A stretch of DNA of 64,000 nucleotides from assembly GCA_029309925.1 (NCBI GenBank), contig JARKND010000005.1:620001-684000 (forward strand), given 5' to 3'. Position numbers and translations under genes: made by a program. Positions 35,121 through 43,959 of this stretch are shown here, piece after piece; the stretch's first letter is position 1; each line of letters opens with the position of its first letter. Under the pieces are notes generated by a model. It did not search any database and was not told the DNA's origin. It was given only the letters and a program-made list of their open reading frames with translations. The DNA comes from Fulvivirgaceae bacterium JP3-4. Its GTDB lineage: Bacteria; Bacteroidota; Bacteroidia; Cytophagales; Cyclobacteriaceae.

Positions 35121-36143
35121 TCAGACTGATGCGAAAGTCACCTTGATCAATTGTTCGGCAAACGCGGATGGATTTTGTGAGTTCCACTCGGAACGCAGTA
35201 CAATCCTGTTCGTCTTCTTCGACATTCCTGTTGCGTAGGCCTTGTCATAATAGTTGAGAAGGATATCGATCGTACTATGCATGTCGCCCTCGAGAAGCTT
35301 TGCTTTCGCTGCATTGAAGTGCTGGCCGCCCAGCTTCTTTACAATCTTTTCCATGCTCGCAAGAAATTCTTCTTTAGGTGCAGGACCATATTCATTGACG
35401 AGGCGTTCAATCCGGTTTTCTTTCGGTACGACTACTTCGATTAGCGGGGATTTCGACATTGTTTGCCAGAGATCAACAGGCAGAAAAATTTTTCCCACAG
35501 CGATTGACTCGTCCTCAATCCAAATTCTGCGATTTATATCAAGCTTCAGAATTTCTTCAAACAAGTCGTTCTGAAATTGTTCAGTTGTTGGCTGTGGAGG
35601 CATCATCAGTCCACCGAACACGGAGCCTTTATGACTTGCCAGGTGTTCAAGATCGATGACCTGCTCACCATGCTCTTTCAGTGCGCGAAGGATTTCGCTT
35701 TTCCCACTTCCTGTGCTTCCACCGATGATCATCAGCTGTAGCGGCAGCTTGAAGGAATCGAGCGCTTCCTGTCGGTAAGCTTTGTATCCACCGCGCAGCT
35801 GATGCGTTCGCATTTTCGCCATTCCAACAAAGTGACAGAAATTGCCCGACCGCATTCCTCCGCGCCAGCAATGCACAAGAAGTTCTTTGCTGTCGGCTAT
35901 ACGCTCGGCTTCATTGACAATATCGATAATGCGCGGACCCACGAGACGGAAACCGGTCTTGATGGCTTCGAGCTGGCCCTTTTGTTTATAGTCCGTACCA
36001 ACGGCTTTCCGCTCCTCGTTGTTGAGGATCGGCACATTGACTGCTCCCCGGACATGGCCTTCCGCAAATTCGCCTTCGGAACGAACGTCAACGACTGGCA
36101 ACGTTTTGCGCAGACTAAGGAATTCTGGTACGGAGATAATCAC
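35121..36143 (-). CDS. selU: tRNA 2-selenouridine synthase
   Basis: Also called MnmH. Converts 2-thiouridine at tRNA wobble position 34 to 2-selenouridine through a geranylated intermediate, using selenophosphate. Rhodanese domain first (VVDVRSEGEFAEGHVRGAVNVP) with active-site C92 in HCWRGGMRSG, then a P-loop domain GGSTGSGKS with K148. A GTG start at 36143 is chosen because the family begins right there (IISVPEFLSL); the open frame reaches 25 codons further without similarity, into a fold-back repeat. 340 residues. Works with SelD nearby. Confidence 0.92.
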   Translation of the reverse strand: MIISVPEFLSLRKTLPVVDVRSEGEFAEGHVRGAVNVPILNNEERKAVGTDYKQKGQLEAIKTGFRLVGPRIIDIVNEAERIADSKELLVHCWRGGMRSGNFCHFVGMAKMRTHQLRGGYKAYRQEALDSFKLPLQLMIIGGSTGSGKSEILRALKEHGEQVIDLEHLASHKGSVFGGLMMPPQPTTEQFQNDLFEEILKLDINRRIWIEDESIAVGKIFLPVDLWQTMSKSPLIEVVVPKENRIERLVNEYGPAPKEEFLASMEKIVKKLGGQHFNAAKAKLLEGDMHSTIDILLNYYDKAYATGMSKKTNRIVLRSEWNSQNPSAFAEQLIKVTFASV

Positions 36144-36208
36144 GGCTGCAAAGTTACAGAAAAGTTTCAGCTTGAACGCGCGTTCGTTGGAAGCAGGGAT
36201 GCAAGTCT

Positions 36209-36298
36209 CAGGTTGCACGTTCCAGGGTCAAGAACATCGATCTTCGTTGGCGATACTTGTGCCGCACCTGACGCCTGTGACCTGGAACCTGCGACCTG
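36209..36298. repeat. fold-back element with CAGGTTGCACGTTCCAGG arms
   Basis: The left arm CAGGTTGCACGTTCCAGG (36209-36226) is the inverted complement of CCTGGAACCTGCGACCTG (36281-36298), with a further CCTGTGA half unit. The 50-base centre is unrelated. It lies between the outer-membrane protein gene and selU. Confidence 0.6.
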
Positions 36299-36300
36299 CT

Positions 36301-38958
36301 TTAGTCTGAAAAATTAACTGCAATGCTTGTCGCGATTCCGAAACGGAAGCCGTAGTCCATAAACTTTCCTTCCCGGAAAGCTGCAGCTGCTTCGAGGCGG
36401 AAAATGCGCAGGATGTTGTCGATCGAATATCCGACCTCCGTGTAATTGCCTGAAGTAGGCGTTGCCAGGTAATTGACAAAAACGTTTTCACGGATTCCCG
36501 CAAGGCGGACATAAGTGATGTTCGAAACCAGGAATTTCCGGAACTGATAATGAACGTTGGCAACAAAGTACTCATCGTTTGTGCTGTATTTGTAATAGTC
36601 AAGCAGGCGGAAACTGCCCACCGGATCATTTGTGCTGAAAGGTGTCTTGTTGCCGAGGAAGTGCTTGTAGTCCATGAAATACATGCGGTCTGTATTGAAG
36701 AAAGTACCTCCGCGTAAAGCGAAATGAACATTGCCGCGTACACCAATTTTAAATTCATGCCTTACACCTACTTCAAGGTTATCAAATTCGATGTCAGCAT
36801 TCACGCTGGGTGATGGCAGCGCCCTCCGATAGTCCAGCATCAATGTGGGCGATGATCTGTCGATCGCATATTTCCTTCCGTTCCTGATCCTGTACTTCAG
36901 CCATGGTCGCGCAGAGATCCCCACCGCTCCAATGAACGCAGTGTGCTTCGGAAAGCCAGTGCCGTTGAGTTCGCTGTCGTTGTCGGAGAGCTCTTCATTC
37001 TCTGGCCGGTTAGGCGTATACCCTTCGATTTTTTTCCGGTCGACAAGTTTGTATTCTGTGTTGTTGAAAAGTTCTGTTCGTTCCGATAATTGCCAGTTTG
37101 TGCTGACCGTCACAAACGGACTGATGACCCTGCGATAGCGCATTTCGTAATAATCGCGCTCATAGATCTTCATCAGATTTTTTTCGAGCAGCAACGTTGT
37201 AAACGTGTTGACAATCGGAAGAATGGGGTCATCGGAATTGTACTGCTCAACGTAAACCCCGCGTTCGAATTCAAAGCGGGTCTTCCTGTTGGAAACACGG
37301 AAGGTGCCGTAGCCGAGAAATTTCTCACGTTCGAACGAGTAGCGGATTAGTGGTGTAATGCTCAGGCGCGTTCGGTTCGTATCGCGGAGCACTGTTCCGA
37401 TCGCTACTTTGTATATGATGTTGAAACCTTCCACGGTGTTGAATCCACCAGTGGGAGTATAAATTCTGAAATTTGATCGCTTCCCGATGCGGTAGCTGTC
37501 GCCTGTAACGATGTCCCACGGTTGAAACCCTTTGTGTTTCGACCGCTTTAGGGTATCACCTTCTTCTTTTGCGCGCTCGATCTTAGAGATGCTGTCGGCT
37601 TTTTCATAGCCTTTGATCTCTTCTCTCGTCAGTGGTATTGGTCGCACAAGCGCCCAGTATGATGAATCCTTCTTATACGCGAGGCTGTCGATCGAGAATG
37701 TGTTATCTGAAACTACTTCGGGCTCTTTCTGTTGTTTGCGTTCTTCTTTCTCGTATTCTTTTACAATGGTTTTAAGTTCCTTTCGTGTGATCTCTTCTCC
37801 CGCTGCAAGTCGTTCCTGTAATTTTTTCGTATCGTCAGTTTTTTTCTTCGTTACAGTTTTTTGCTTTTTTTCGATCTCTTTCGCCAGGGCTTTTTCTTTC
37901 TTCTCATCAATCACCTCCATCTTCTCAACGTAAAGTTTTGGATTGACGGCAATCTTATAATTGCTGACGGAAGCGAGGTAATTGTATTCGAATTCAAAAC
38001 CGAAAACTTTTCCATCAACTTTGAACTTATGAGAAACCGGAAGCCACGCTTTGTCTTCGATCGGGTTGCACATCACCTGGATGTAAATATCAATTCCCAG
38101 TTTGTTTGTGTGGATGTCGAGGCTGTGTATGCTCCACGAGTCTTCCACGATGTAGATCATGCCATCGATAACGTTGTCGCCTTTTGAACGCGGAATGACT
38201 TTGATGCGACTGATGTCGTAATCGCGGTCTTTGTACGTTCCATGATATTCGAATTTATAATAGGAGAATGCTTTAGGCGACAACGGTGAAATGGTCTCGG
38301 CAACTTCAGGCTCGTAGAAACTTCCGAAAATATACGGATTGGGTGATGTGTTGTTGTCTTTGCCGTCACTGCGGATCGAGATAACCTTTTCTTCAAACTT
38401 ATTCGGCCGTGTGAATTTAATATCGCTGACCGACTCAGAAATGTAGACGCGGTTTTTTTCGATTCCCTCCTTCTCAAGCTGCTTTTTAGCCAGCCACGGG
38501 TAGTCCTTCAGTTTGCCCGCGCCTTTGATGTAAACACGCGCAGAATAACTGTCGAGCAGATTGCGATGATAGTTCGCTTTCGCGATGGCTTTGCGCATGA
38601 TGCTGTAGGCTGGATCTTCATCGTTGCCATCGATCTCCACTGTCTGAAGGATAATATCCTGGAGGTTCAGCGTTACATTGATCACCAGAAATCCGTCTTT
38701 TACTTCGGCAACGCGTACTGTAGTTTGTTTTCCGAGGTGCTGGAAAACAAGATCATACCGGCCAGGAGCAAGTTGTATTTCGTAGTTGCCTTCCTCGTTG
38801 GCTGTCGTGCCAGTGCCAAGTTGCTTTACAAAGATCGTTGCAAAAGAAAGCGATGATCCATCATCGGCTTTGATGTTGCCCCGTACGCCACTGGGTTGTG
38901 CATACGAAGTGGAGATTCCACACAAGAACGTGAGGACAGCAAGTAGAATTCTATTCAA
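36301..38958 (-). CDS. DUF5686 / carboxypeptidase-regulatory-like outer-membrane protein
   Basis: 885-residue outer-membrane protein with a signal peptide (cleavage near STSYAQ-PS), a carboxypeptidase-regulatory-like beta domain at about 22-100 (VRGNIKADDGSSLSFATIFVKQLGTGT), a long DUF5686 middle part with a Lys/Glu-rich coiled segment (about 340-410), and a C-terminal barrel ending in aromatic residues. It resembles TonB-receptor-like proteins without a plug. Function unknown. It starts 14 bases after the nadD stop and is probably co-transcribed with it. Confidence 0.87.
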   Translation of the reverse strand: MNRILLAVLTFLCGISTSYAQPSGVRGNIKADDGSSLSFATIFVKQLGTGTTANEEGNYEIQLAPGRYDLVFQHLGKQTTVRVAEVKDGFLVINVTLNLQDIILQTVEIDGNDEDPAYSIMRKAIAKANYHRNLLDSYSARVYIKGAGKLKDYPWLAKKQLEKEGIEKNRVYISESVSDIKFTRPNKFEEKVISIRSDGKDNNTSPNPYIFGSFYEPEVAETISPLSPKAFSYYKFEYHGTYKDRDYDISRIKVIPRSKGDNVIDGMIYIVEDSWSIHSLDIHTNKLGIDIYIQVMCNPIEDKAWLPVSHKFKVDGKVFGFEFEYNYLASVSNYKIAVNPKLYVEKMEVIDEKKEKALAKEIEKKQKTVTKKKTDDTKKLQERLAAGEEITRKELKTIVKEYEKEERKQQKEPEVVSDNTFSIDSLAYKKDSSYWALVRPIPLTREEIKGYEKADSISKIERAKEEGDTLKRSKHKGFQPWDIVTGDSYRIGKRSNFRIYTPTGGFNTVEGFNIIYKVAIGTVLRDTNRTRLSITPLIRYSFEREKFLGYGTFRVSNRKTRFEFERGVYVEQYNSDDPILPIVNTFTTLLLEKNLMKIYERDYYEMRYRRVISPFVTVSTNWQLSERTELFNNTEYKLVDRKKIEGYTPNRPENEELSDNDSELNGTGFPKHTAFIGAVGISARPWLKYRIRNGRKYAIDRSSPTLMLDYRRALPSPSVNADIEFDNLEVGVRHEFKIGVRGNVHFALRGGTFFNTDRMYFMDYKHFLGNKTPFSTNDPVGSFRLLDYYKYSTNDEYFVANVHYQFRKFLVSNITYVRLAGIRENVFVNYLATPTSGNYTEVGYSIDNILRIFRLEAAAAFREGKFMDYGFRFGIATSIAVNFSD

Positions 38959-38972
38959 TCGGGTCAGAATTT

Positions 38973-39548
38973 TTAATGAAGGTAGAAGCCCTTTGTACGG
39001 ATCATCTCTTCAACCGGATCCGCAACCAGATAACGCACAGAACGGCCTTTCCTGATACAGTCACGGATAAATGTTGCAGAGATATCGAGCATCGGTGCAT
39101 CCACCATTGTAACGTTAGGATGCTGTTTTAGTTCTGAAGGTTGCGCACCAGGGCGCGGATATACGTATAATCCGTAATCGCGAAGGATGATATCATGGTT
39201 TTTCCATTTGGTGAAGCCACCCAGATTGTCTTCGCCAATGATGATTTTAAAATCCTTGTCGGGATGTTTCTCCTTCAGGTGCACCAGTGTATGGATGGTG
39301 TAGCTGGGCTTTGGCAGGTGAAATTCAATGTCGGAAACCTCGAGCTTGTAATTGTCATGAATGGCCGCCCGCACCATATCGTAACGGTCGTGTTCGTGAA
39401 GCAGTCCTTTGCTCGGCTTAAACGGGTTCTGGGGGGAAACAACAAACCAAACCTTTTTGAGGTCAGCGCTTTCGGCCATCAGGTTCGCGATGATGAGATG
39501 GCCCATGTGGATGGGATTGAACGAACCGAAGAAGAGACCAATTTTCAT
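38973..39548 (-). CDS. nadD: nicotinate-nucleotide adenylyltransferase
   Basis: Adenylates nicotinate mononucleotide in NAD synthesis. GSFNPIHMGH at the N-terminus is the nucleotidyltransferase HxGH motif region; DISATFIRDCIRKG is the C-terminal ISxTxxR motif. Length 191 is typical. First gene of a pair with the DUF5686 protein. Confidence 0.95.
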   Translation of the reverse strand: MKIGLFFGSFNPIHMGHLIIANLMAESADLKKVWFVVSPQNPFKPSKGLLHEHDRYDMVRAAIHDNYKLEVSDIEFHLPKPSYTIHTLVHLKEKHPDKDFKIIIGEDNLGGFTKWKNHDIILRDYGLYVYPRPGAQPSELKQHPNVTMVDAPMLDISATFIRDCIRKGRSVRYLVADPVEEMIRTKGFYLH

Positions 39549-39555
39549 GAGACCG

Positions 39556-39686
39556 TAAATCCCCTAAAGGGGACTTTTAGTGCTAAAACTACTCACCGGA
39601 ACTTTTAAATCATAGCAATATCGAAGGCGGCCGTGGAATCACAAAAATTTTAGACGCGGTGACTTCCTTTTGGGATTTAGGGGTAA
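39556..39686. repeat. fold-back element with CCCCTAAAGGGG arms
   Basis: The left arm (39556-39580, AAATCCCCTAAAGGGGACTTTTAG) and right arm (39662-39686, CTTCCTTTTGGGATTTAGGGG) are imperfect inverted complements. It fills the divergent gap between nadD and the cyclophilin gene, and its right arm runs into the cyclophilin -7 box. Confidence 0.5.
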
Positions 39687-39691
39687 TTTTG
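39684..39691 (+). promoter_or_regulatory. -7 box abutting the cyclophilin start
   Basis: TAATTTTG fully matches TAnnTTTG and is followed by CCGCC and the ATG at 39697. Transcription would begin about at the start codon. Confidence 0.45.
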
Positions 39692-39696
39692 CCGCC

Positions 39697-40140
39697 ATGA
39701 AAATCGCAGAAATTCACACCAAGAAAGGCGTCATGAAGATCAAGTTCTTCGAGAAAGATGCGCCCAACACAGTTAAAAATTTTATTGACCTGGCTGAACG
39801 CAATTTTTATGACGGCCTTATTTTCCATCGCGTGATTCCGAATTTCGTGATCCAGGGCGGTTGCCCGAACGGAATTGGCAATGGCGGACCGGGCTACAAA
39901 ATCGATTGCGAGCTTACTGGCGACAACCAATATCACGATCGCGGAGTATTGTCTATGGCACATGCCGGGCGCAATACTGGCGGTTCACAATTCTTTATTT
40001 GCCATAGCCGCCAGAATACGGCTCACCTGGATCGCAACCACACTTGCTTCGGAAAAGTTTACGAAGGCCTTGAAGTGATCGATCAGATCAGACAGGGCGA
40101 CAAGATGGAGAAGGTTGTTATTAAGGAAGTAGAAGGATAG
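39697..40140 (+). CDS. peptidyl-prolyl cis-trans isomerase, cyclophilin type
   Basis: Cytosolic cyclophilin of 147 residues (no signal peptide). Active-site segments [13 protein letters not shown], the NTGGSQFFI stretch and [15 protein letters not shown] are all present. The ATG at 39697 is preferred over a TTG nine codons earlier since it starts the conserved [11 protein letters not shown] and follows a -7 box. Confidence 0.94.
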   Translation: MKIAEIHTKKGVMKIKFFEKDAPNTVKNFIDLAERNFYDGLIFHRVIPNFVIQGGCPNGIGNGGPGYKIDCELTGDNQYHDRGVLSMAHAGRNTGGSQFFICHSRQNTAHLDRNHTCFGKVYEGLEVIDQIRQGDKMEKVVIKEVEG

Positions 40141-40312
40141 AAGGAGGAAGCCAGGAGGCCGGGATGCCGGGTCGAACATTGCGATCGCAGCAAAGCATCG
40201 GGACCATCTGGAGGAAGTTTCAAGTTGCAGGTTGCAAGTGACAGGTTTGAAGGTTTGTAGTTTATGGATTATTGAATCGCCATGAGCTGCAAACTTTTTT
40301 TTGCTTTGAATT

Positions 40313-40666
40313 ATGAGAAAACGATTGTCGCAGGATGTCGGTTTGCGGAAAAGATTTTCGGCTTTGGTCGAACGTTTTGGGAAGAAGGTCAACTACAAAG
40401 GGTACTCCGAAGAGACCATTCTCCTGAAAAATATCACAGATATTGATTCGCACGAGATTGTTGCTGATCATTTGTGGTTTGCCTTTTCTCTCGCATTTCA
40501 GAAAGCAAAAATCACAGAAGGGAGTTCAATTGAGTTCGATGCCCGCGTGAAAGAGTATAAGAAGGGCTATGTCAATAAGAAGATTGGAATCAACACCCGC
40601 AAGAAAGATTTCAAGCTCAGCAATCCCACGAAGGTTCTTGTAGTCAAGTCGGAACTAAAAATATAA
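40313..40666 (+). CDS. small basic OB-fold-like protein of unknown function
   Basis: 117 residues, basic, with the pattern RFxALVERFGKK...ETILLKNITDIDSHEIVADHLWF...GSSIEFDARVKEYKKGYVNKK. Similar short proteins with DHLWF and FDARVKEYxKGY are known from Gram-positive bacteria and phages, with no assigned role; the beta pattern suggests an OB-like nucleic-acid-binding fold. It stands alone between a cyclophilin gene and a convergent lipoprotein gene. Function not claimed. Confidence 0.75.
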   Translation: MRKRLSQDVGLRKRFSALVERFGKKVNYKGYSEETILLKNITDIDSHEIVADHLWFAFSLAFQKAKITEGSSIEFDARVKEYKKGYVNKKIGINTRKKDFKLSNPTKVLVVKSELKI

Positions 40667-40787
40667 GACATGACCGATAACTACTGGGGACTAATGCCTA
40701 ATGCCTAGTGCCTAGTGCCTTCCCTCTCTACTCACAGAACGCTTACAAGTCACGCCACGTTGTCCAAACGGGCAATGACCGATAACT

Positions 40788-40820
40788 AAAAAAGTCCCAG
40801 CCACTTTCGCAGCCGGGACT
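40788..40820 (-). terminator. intrinsic terminator of the 40851 lipoprotein gene
   Basis: AGTCCC (40793-40798) and GGGACT (40815-40820), extended by G-T/G-C pairs, form a stem; on the minus strand the hairpin is followed by six T. It lies 30 bases after the stop codon of the gene at 40851. Confidence 0.7.
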
Positions 40821-40850
40821 CTTGCTCATTCCCAATCTGAAAATCTTAAA

Positions 40851-42389
40851 TTATTGATAGTAATACCTTGTCAGGTTTACAAGTGTGCTTGATTTATACC
40901 GTGTCTTTTGCTCTGTTGCAAATCCTTCGCTGTCGTATTTATATTCGATGGCTTCCGGTATATAAGTTGGGAAGGCGCACCCTACATAATTGACGTTTTC
41001 TGCAATCTTATTATTGATTGAATAATTTCTGAAATTGTAATCAAGGTATCCGAGGTGCGCGAGCGGATTGATATTCTTGTCATACGTGTAAGTGCCAGTG
41101 TTGCACAATCCGCCAAACCTGGTTGTTTTGTCTTTGGTAATATTCTTATAGATGTAGTTGAACTCATACTCAAACGACCCGCCATTAGAGAATGTATACG
41201 CTGCTCTGATGAGCCGGTCAGTGTAGTTGTATGTGATGTTCACTTCAGACGTAACACCTGCAGCATAGTTTACTTCCTGGATCTTTGAAACATTTCCGTC
41301 ATTCTGGTACGTGTAAAAATCTTCGATATAAGGTGTGATATGTCCAAGGTGATAGCCGGCTAATTTTGACAATCTTTCGCCAGTGTAAGTGAACAGAAAA
41401 TATCGTTGTTCGACAAATGTGTTAAGGCTGTCAACGAATCCGTAAATTTTCATCTTTGAAGGTTTGCCATCAACGCGGTATTCATATTCAATTTTTGACT
41501 GCGGGTCGAGGTAGGTTTTGCCCCACTCCGTGGGATCAGCGCGCTCGATGTAGTTGATAAAATGTGATACTTTCTTTGCCTGGCGCGCTCCACCCAGCAC
41601 ATAGGTAGTGGGCACTTCGCCAGCGGACCCTTCGATCAGATGTTCACCTGAAATGGTTTGCTTGTCTGTGATGCCCCAGTGGTTTATTGCAAATTCGTAA
41701 TGGTGGTATCCTTTCTTTATTTCAAGTTCGTTGGCACTTGGTCCAACGTATGCATACTCCTGTGTCCATTGTAACTGGTTATCAGATGTGAATCCCGAAA
41801 CACGCACCTTTGTATCGACATCGAGATAAAGAATGTTTCCCACCTGGAGCTCGACCTTTACGCTTACTTTTAATTTGTCGGAACCTACAACATCAAAACC
41901 AAATGATGCGTAGCCGAATTTTTCCGGTGAATCGTTTGACTCGATTTCGACAACCTCCGGTCTCAGCTCTGTAGCTGCATTTTCACGAACGACAAAGGAG
42001 ATTGGCAACGGTGTCGCTACCAGATCAGCCTTTGGTGATCCGGCAACTGGAGTGGCATACATGGCCTGGTTGCTTTCATTGAGCACAATGAACGATGTAA
42101 TCTTATAATTACCGACTTCAAGCGATACGTTTTCTGTTACGTAGCCACTTCCGAAGCTCAGCAACGCGAGCTTTTTGTTTGCCAGTACAACCTCTCCCGC
42201 TGCATTTATCACATTGAGAAAGATCGATGATGGAGTTCCGGTTGCATTCGCTCTACCCCCGGTAATTTCCTTTGATGTAAATGAGAAGGACACCCTTCCC
42301 GACTGCTTAACAGTTACGTCCTCCTTATCGCATGCCAGTGCAAAAAATGCGATCGAGGTGATAACAACATACTGAATGATTTTTTTCAT
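40851..42389 (-). CDS. large lipoprotein with YD-like repeats
   Basis: 512-residue lipoprotein; the start at 42389 gives a clean signal with lipobox FALAC (C20). The N-terminal half is beta-rich (about 30-260, with elements like NYKITSFIVLNESNQAMY); the C-terminal half has Tyr-rich strand repeats such as YTGERLSKLAGY, YTYQNDGNVSKI and YKYDSEGFATEQ, as in RHS/YD-type or DUF4595-like surface proteins of this phylum. No enzymatic motif. It stands alone with its own terminator. Confidence 0.8.
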   Translation of the reverse strand: MKKIIQYVVITSIAFFALACDKEDVTVKQSGRVSFSFTSKEITGGRANATGTPSSIFLNVINAAGEVVLANKKLALLSFGSGYVTENVSLEVGNYKITSFIVLNESNQAMYATPVAGSPKADLVATPLPISFVVRENAATELRPEVVEIESNDSPEKFGYASFGFDVVGSDKLKVSVKVELQVGNILYLDVDTKVRVSGFTSDNQLQWTQEYAYVGPSANELEIKKGYHHYEFAINHWGITDKQTISGEHLIEGSAGEVPTTYVLGGARQAKKVSHFINYIERADPTEWGKTYLDPQSKIEYEYRVDGKPSKMKIYGFVDSLNTFVEQRYFLFTYTGERLSKLAGYHLGHITPYIEDFYTYQNDGNVSKIQEVNYAAGVTSEVNITYNYTDRLIRAAYTFSNGGSFEYEFNYIYKNITKDKTTRFGGLCNTGTYTYDKNINPLAHLGYLDYNFRNYSINNKIAENVNYVGCAFPTYIPEAIEYKYDSEGFATEQKTRYKSSTLVNLTRYYYQ

Positions 42390-42510
42390 AAAATTTTTAA
42401 CCTGTGATGTCTTATACTCCATCAGACACATAAAGTTTTCAGGAAGTAAATGGATTTTGAGTTCGGGGGATTGAAATACGGAGATTCCCTTAGCGTAAAC
42501 CGTTTTGCTA

Positions 42511-42540
42511 TTGTCCGTTATCGGGAAAACGTTAACTTTA
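42511..42540 (+). promoter_or_regulatory. candidate promoter of the 42567 gene
   Basis: TTG at 42511-42513 and TAACTTTA at 42533-42540 are separated by 19 bases, close to the Bacteroidota TTG/TAnnTTTG pattern, and lie 26 bases before the ATG at 42567. Confidence 0.45.
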
Positions 42541-42566
42541 ATAAGCTCTCACCAATCCCCCATTGA

Positions 42567-43322
42567 ATGAAACCCTCAGTCGAACTCGAGATGCCTGGCA
42601 CGCAGATCCCTGGCGCGAAGAAAAAAATCGGTGCAAGGTCCAACTATTACGTGATCATTTCTGTCTGGGCGTTATTTATCGTGCTCTCCGGTTTTGCGCT
42701 GACTTACTTTCAACCGTTGATCAAGGGAGGCGCCAGCTTCAGACCGCTCGTACACCTGCATGGATTCCTTTATTTTTTATGGATGATAATGTTCATTGCG
42801 CAACCGCTTCTCGTTAGGCTAGGCTACACACACCTTCATAAAAAGATCGGTGTGGCAGGATTGGTACTTGCCGGACTTATGATCATTGTGGGGGTTGTCG
42901 CGTCAATCACGGGTGCTAAGCTCAACAGTCCGACACTCATTGTTGGAGGCTACACGGCAAAACAGTTTTTGATTGTTCCGATGACGGATATGTTTCTGCT
43001 TACAACATTTTTCATCGCAGTTTTGTTGAACCTGAAAAATTCACAAAGTCATAAGCGATTGATTGTGCTCATGACGTTATCTGTACTTCCCGCAGCAGTG
43101 GGCCGTGTTACCGGCATCTTTGGAATAACCAATATTTTTCTTGGGCTTTTGATCCAACACGGAATCCTTTATTCAGGAATAATCTATGATCTGATCAAAA
43201 CAAAACGCGTCCATCCTGTTTATCTGTGGGGCGGGTTGTTGCTCGTTGTGGTACATCTCATGCGGTTTCCGCTTGGAGCTTCTGCGTGGTGGGCAGCCGT
43301 TGCAAACTGGCTGGTGGATTAA
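42567..43322 (+). CDS. predicted seven-helix membrane protein (DUF2306-like)
   Basis: 251 residues with about seven membrane helices (near 30-50, 68-87, 102-124, 146-165, 173-192, 196-213, 222-244). The HGFLYFLWMIMFIAQPLLVR...HLHKKIGVAG segment recalls the DUF2306 group, whose role is unknown. It is convergent with the NarL-type regulator. No partner gene is evident. Confidence 0.75.
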   Translation: MKPSVELEMPGTQIPGAKKKIGARSNYYVIISVWALFIVLSGFALTYFQPLIKGGASFRPLVHLHGFLYFLWMIMFIAQPLLVRLGYTHLHKKIGVAGLVLAGLMIIVGVVASITGAKLNSPTLIVGGYTAKQFLIVPMTDMFLLTTFFIAVLLNLKNSQSHKRLIVLMTLSVLPAAVGRVTGIFGITNIFLGLLIQHGILYSGIIYDLIKTKRVHPVYLWGGLLLVVVHLMRFPLGASAWWAAVANWLVD

Positions 43323-43341
43323 ACTGACGCTGATGTATGGA

Positions 43342-43959
43342 TCATTCGAGACCGTTGTTCTTTGCGAAATCGATCAGTTGGGCCAGCGTGTTCATCTTTA
43401 ACTTTCGTTTGATGTTTGTGCGGTGGGTATCAACGGTTCGGTCGCTGATGAAAAATTGCTCCCCGATTTCTTTGTTCGATTTTCCTTTTACTATCTCCTT
43501 CAAGATCTCAATCTCGCGCTGGGAAAGAACATGCTGGATCTCATGATCGTTTTGATATTGGGTTCCTTCAACGAAAAAGTCTTTCTGCTGCATCGCCTTG
43601 CGGATGGAATTCAGAAAAATTTCCCTGTCGACATTTTTGAGAAGATATCCATTTGCCCCTGCAGCGATCATCTTGCTGATGAAGTGAGATTCATGGTGCA
43701 TGGTAAGTGCAATGATCTTCACATCGGAACTGATTTTACGAATGCTTTTTGTAGTCTCAACGCCATCCATCTCCGGCATTTCGATGTCCATCAGAATGAC
43801 ATCAGGTTTGACTGAAGTGCTTGCGAACGCTTCCAGCAGTGCTTTTCCGCTTTTGAATTTGCCCTCGAGTGCCAACTCCGGAATACTCTCCACAAGGGTG
43901 CCCATTGCTTCGAGCATCAGCGTGTGATCGTCAGCAATGTAAATGGAGATGCGGTTCAT
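43342..43959 (-). CDS. NarL/LuxR-type response regulator
   Basis: 205 residues: receiver domain (1-125) with acidic pair D10-D11 and phospho-acceptor D58 in ILMDIEMPEMDG, then a LuxR-type helix-turn-helix (about 140-200, LSQREIEILKEIVKGKSNKEIGEQ-like). It overlaps the upstream kinase gene by four bases (ATGA), so the two form a cognate pair. Target genes unknown. Confidence 0.94.
   Translation of the reverse strand: MNRISIYIADDHTLMLEAMGTLVESIPELALEGKFKSGKALLEAFASTSVKPDVILMDIEMPEMDGVETTKSIRKISSDVKIIALTMHHESHFISKMIAAGANGYLLKNVDREIFLNSIRKAMQQKDFFVEGTQYQNDHEIQHVLSQREIEILKEIVKGKSNKEIGEQFFISDRTVDTHRTNIKRKLKMNTLAQLIDFAKNNGLE

Noticed and set aside
35121-36218. selU start 25 codons upstream of 36143
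   Set aside because: The extra residues have no similarity to the family and lie partly in the fold-back repeat at 36209-36298; the conserved start is the GTG at 36143.
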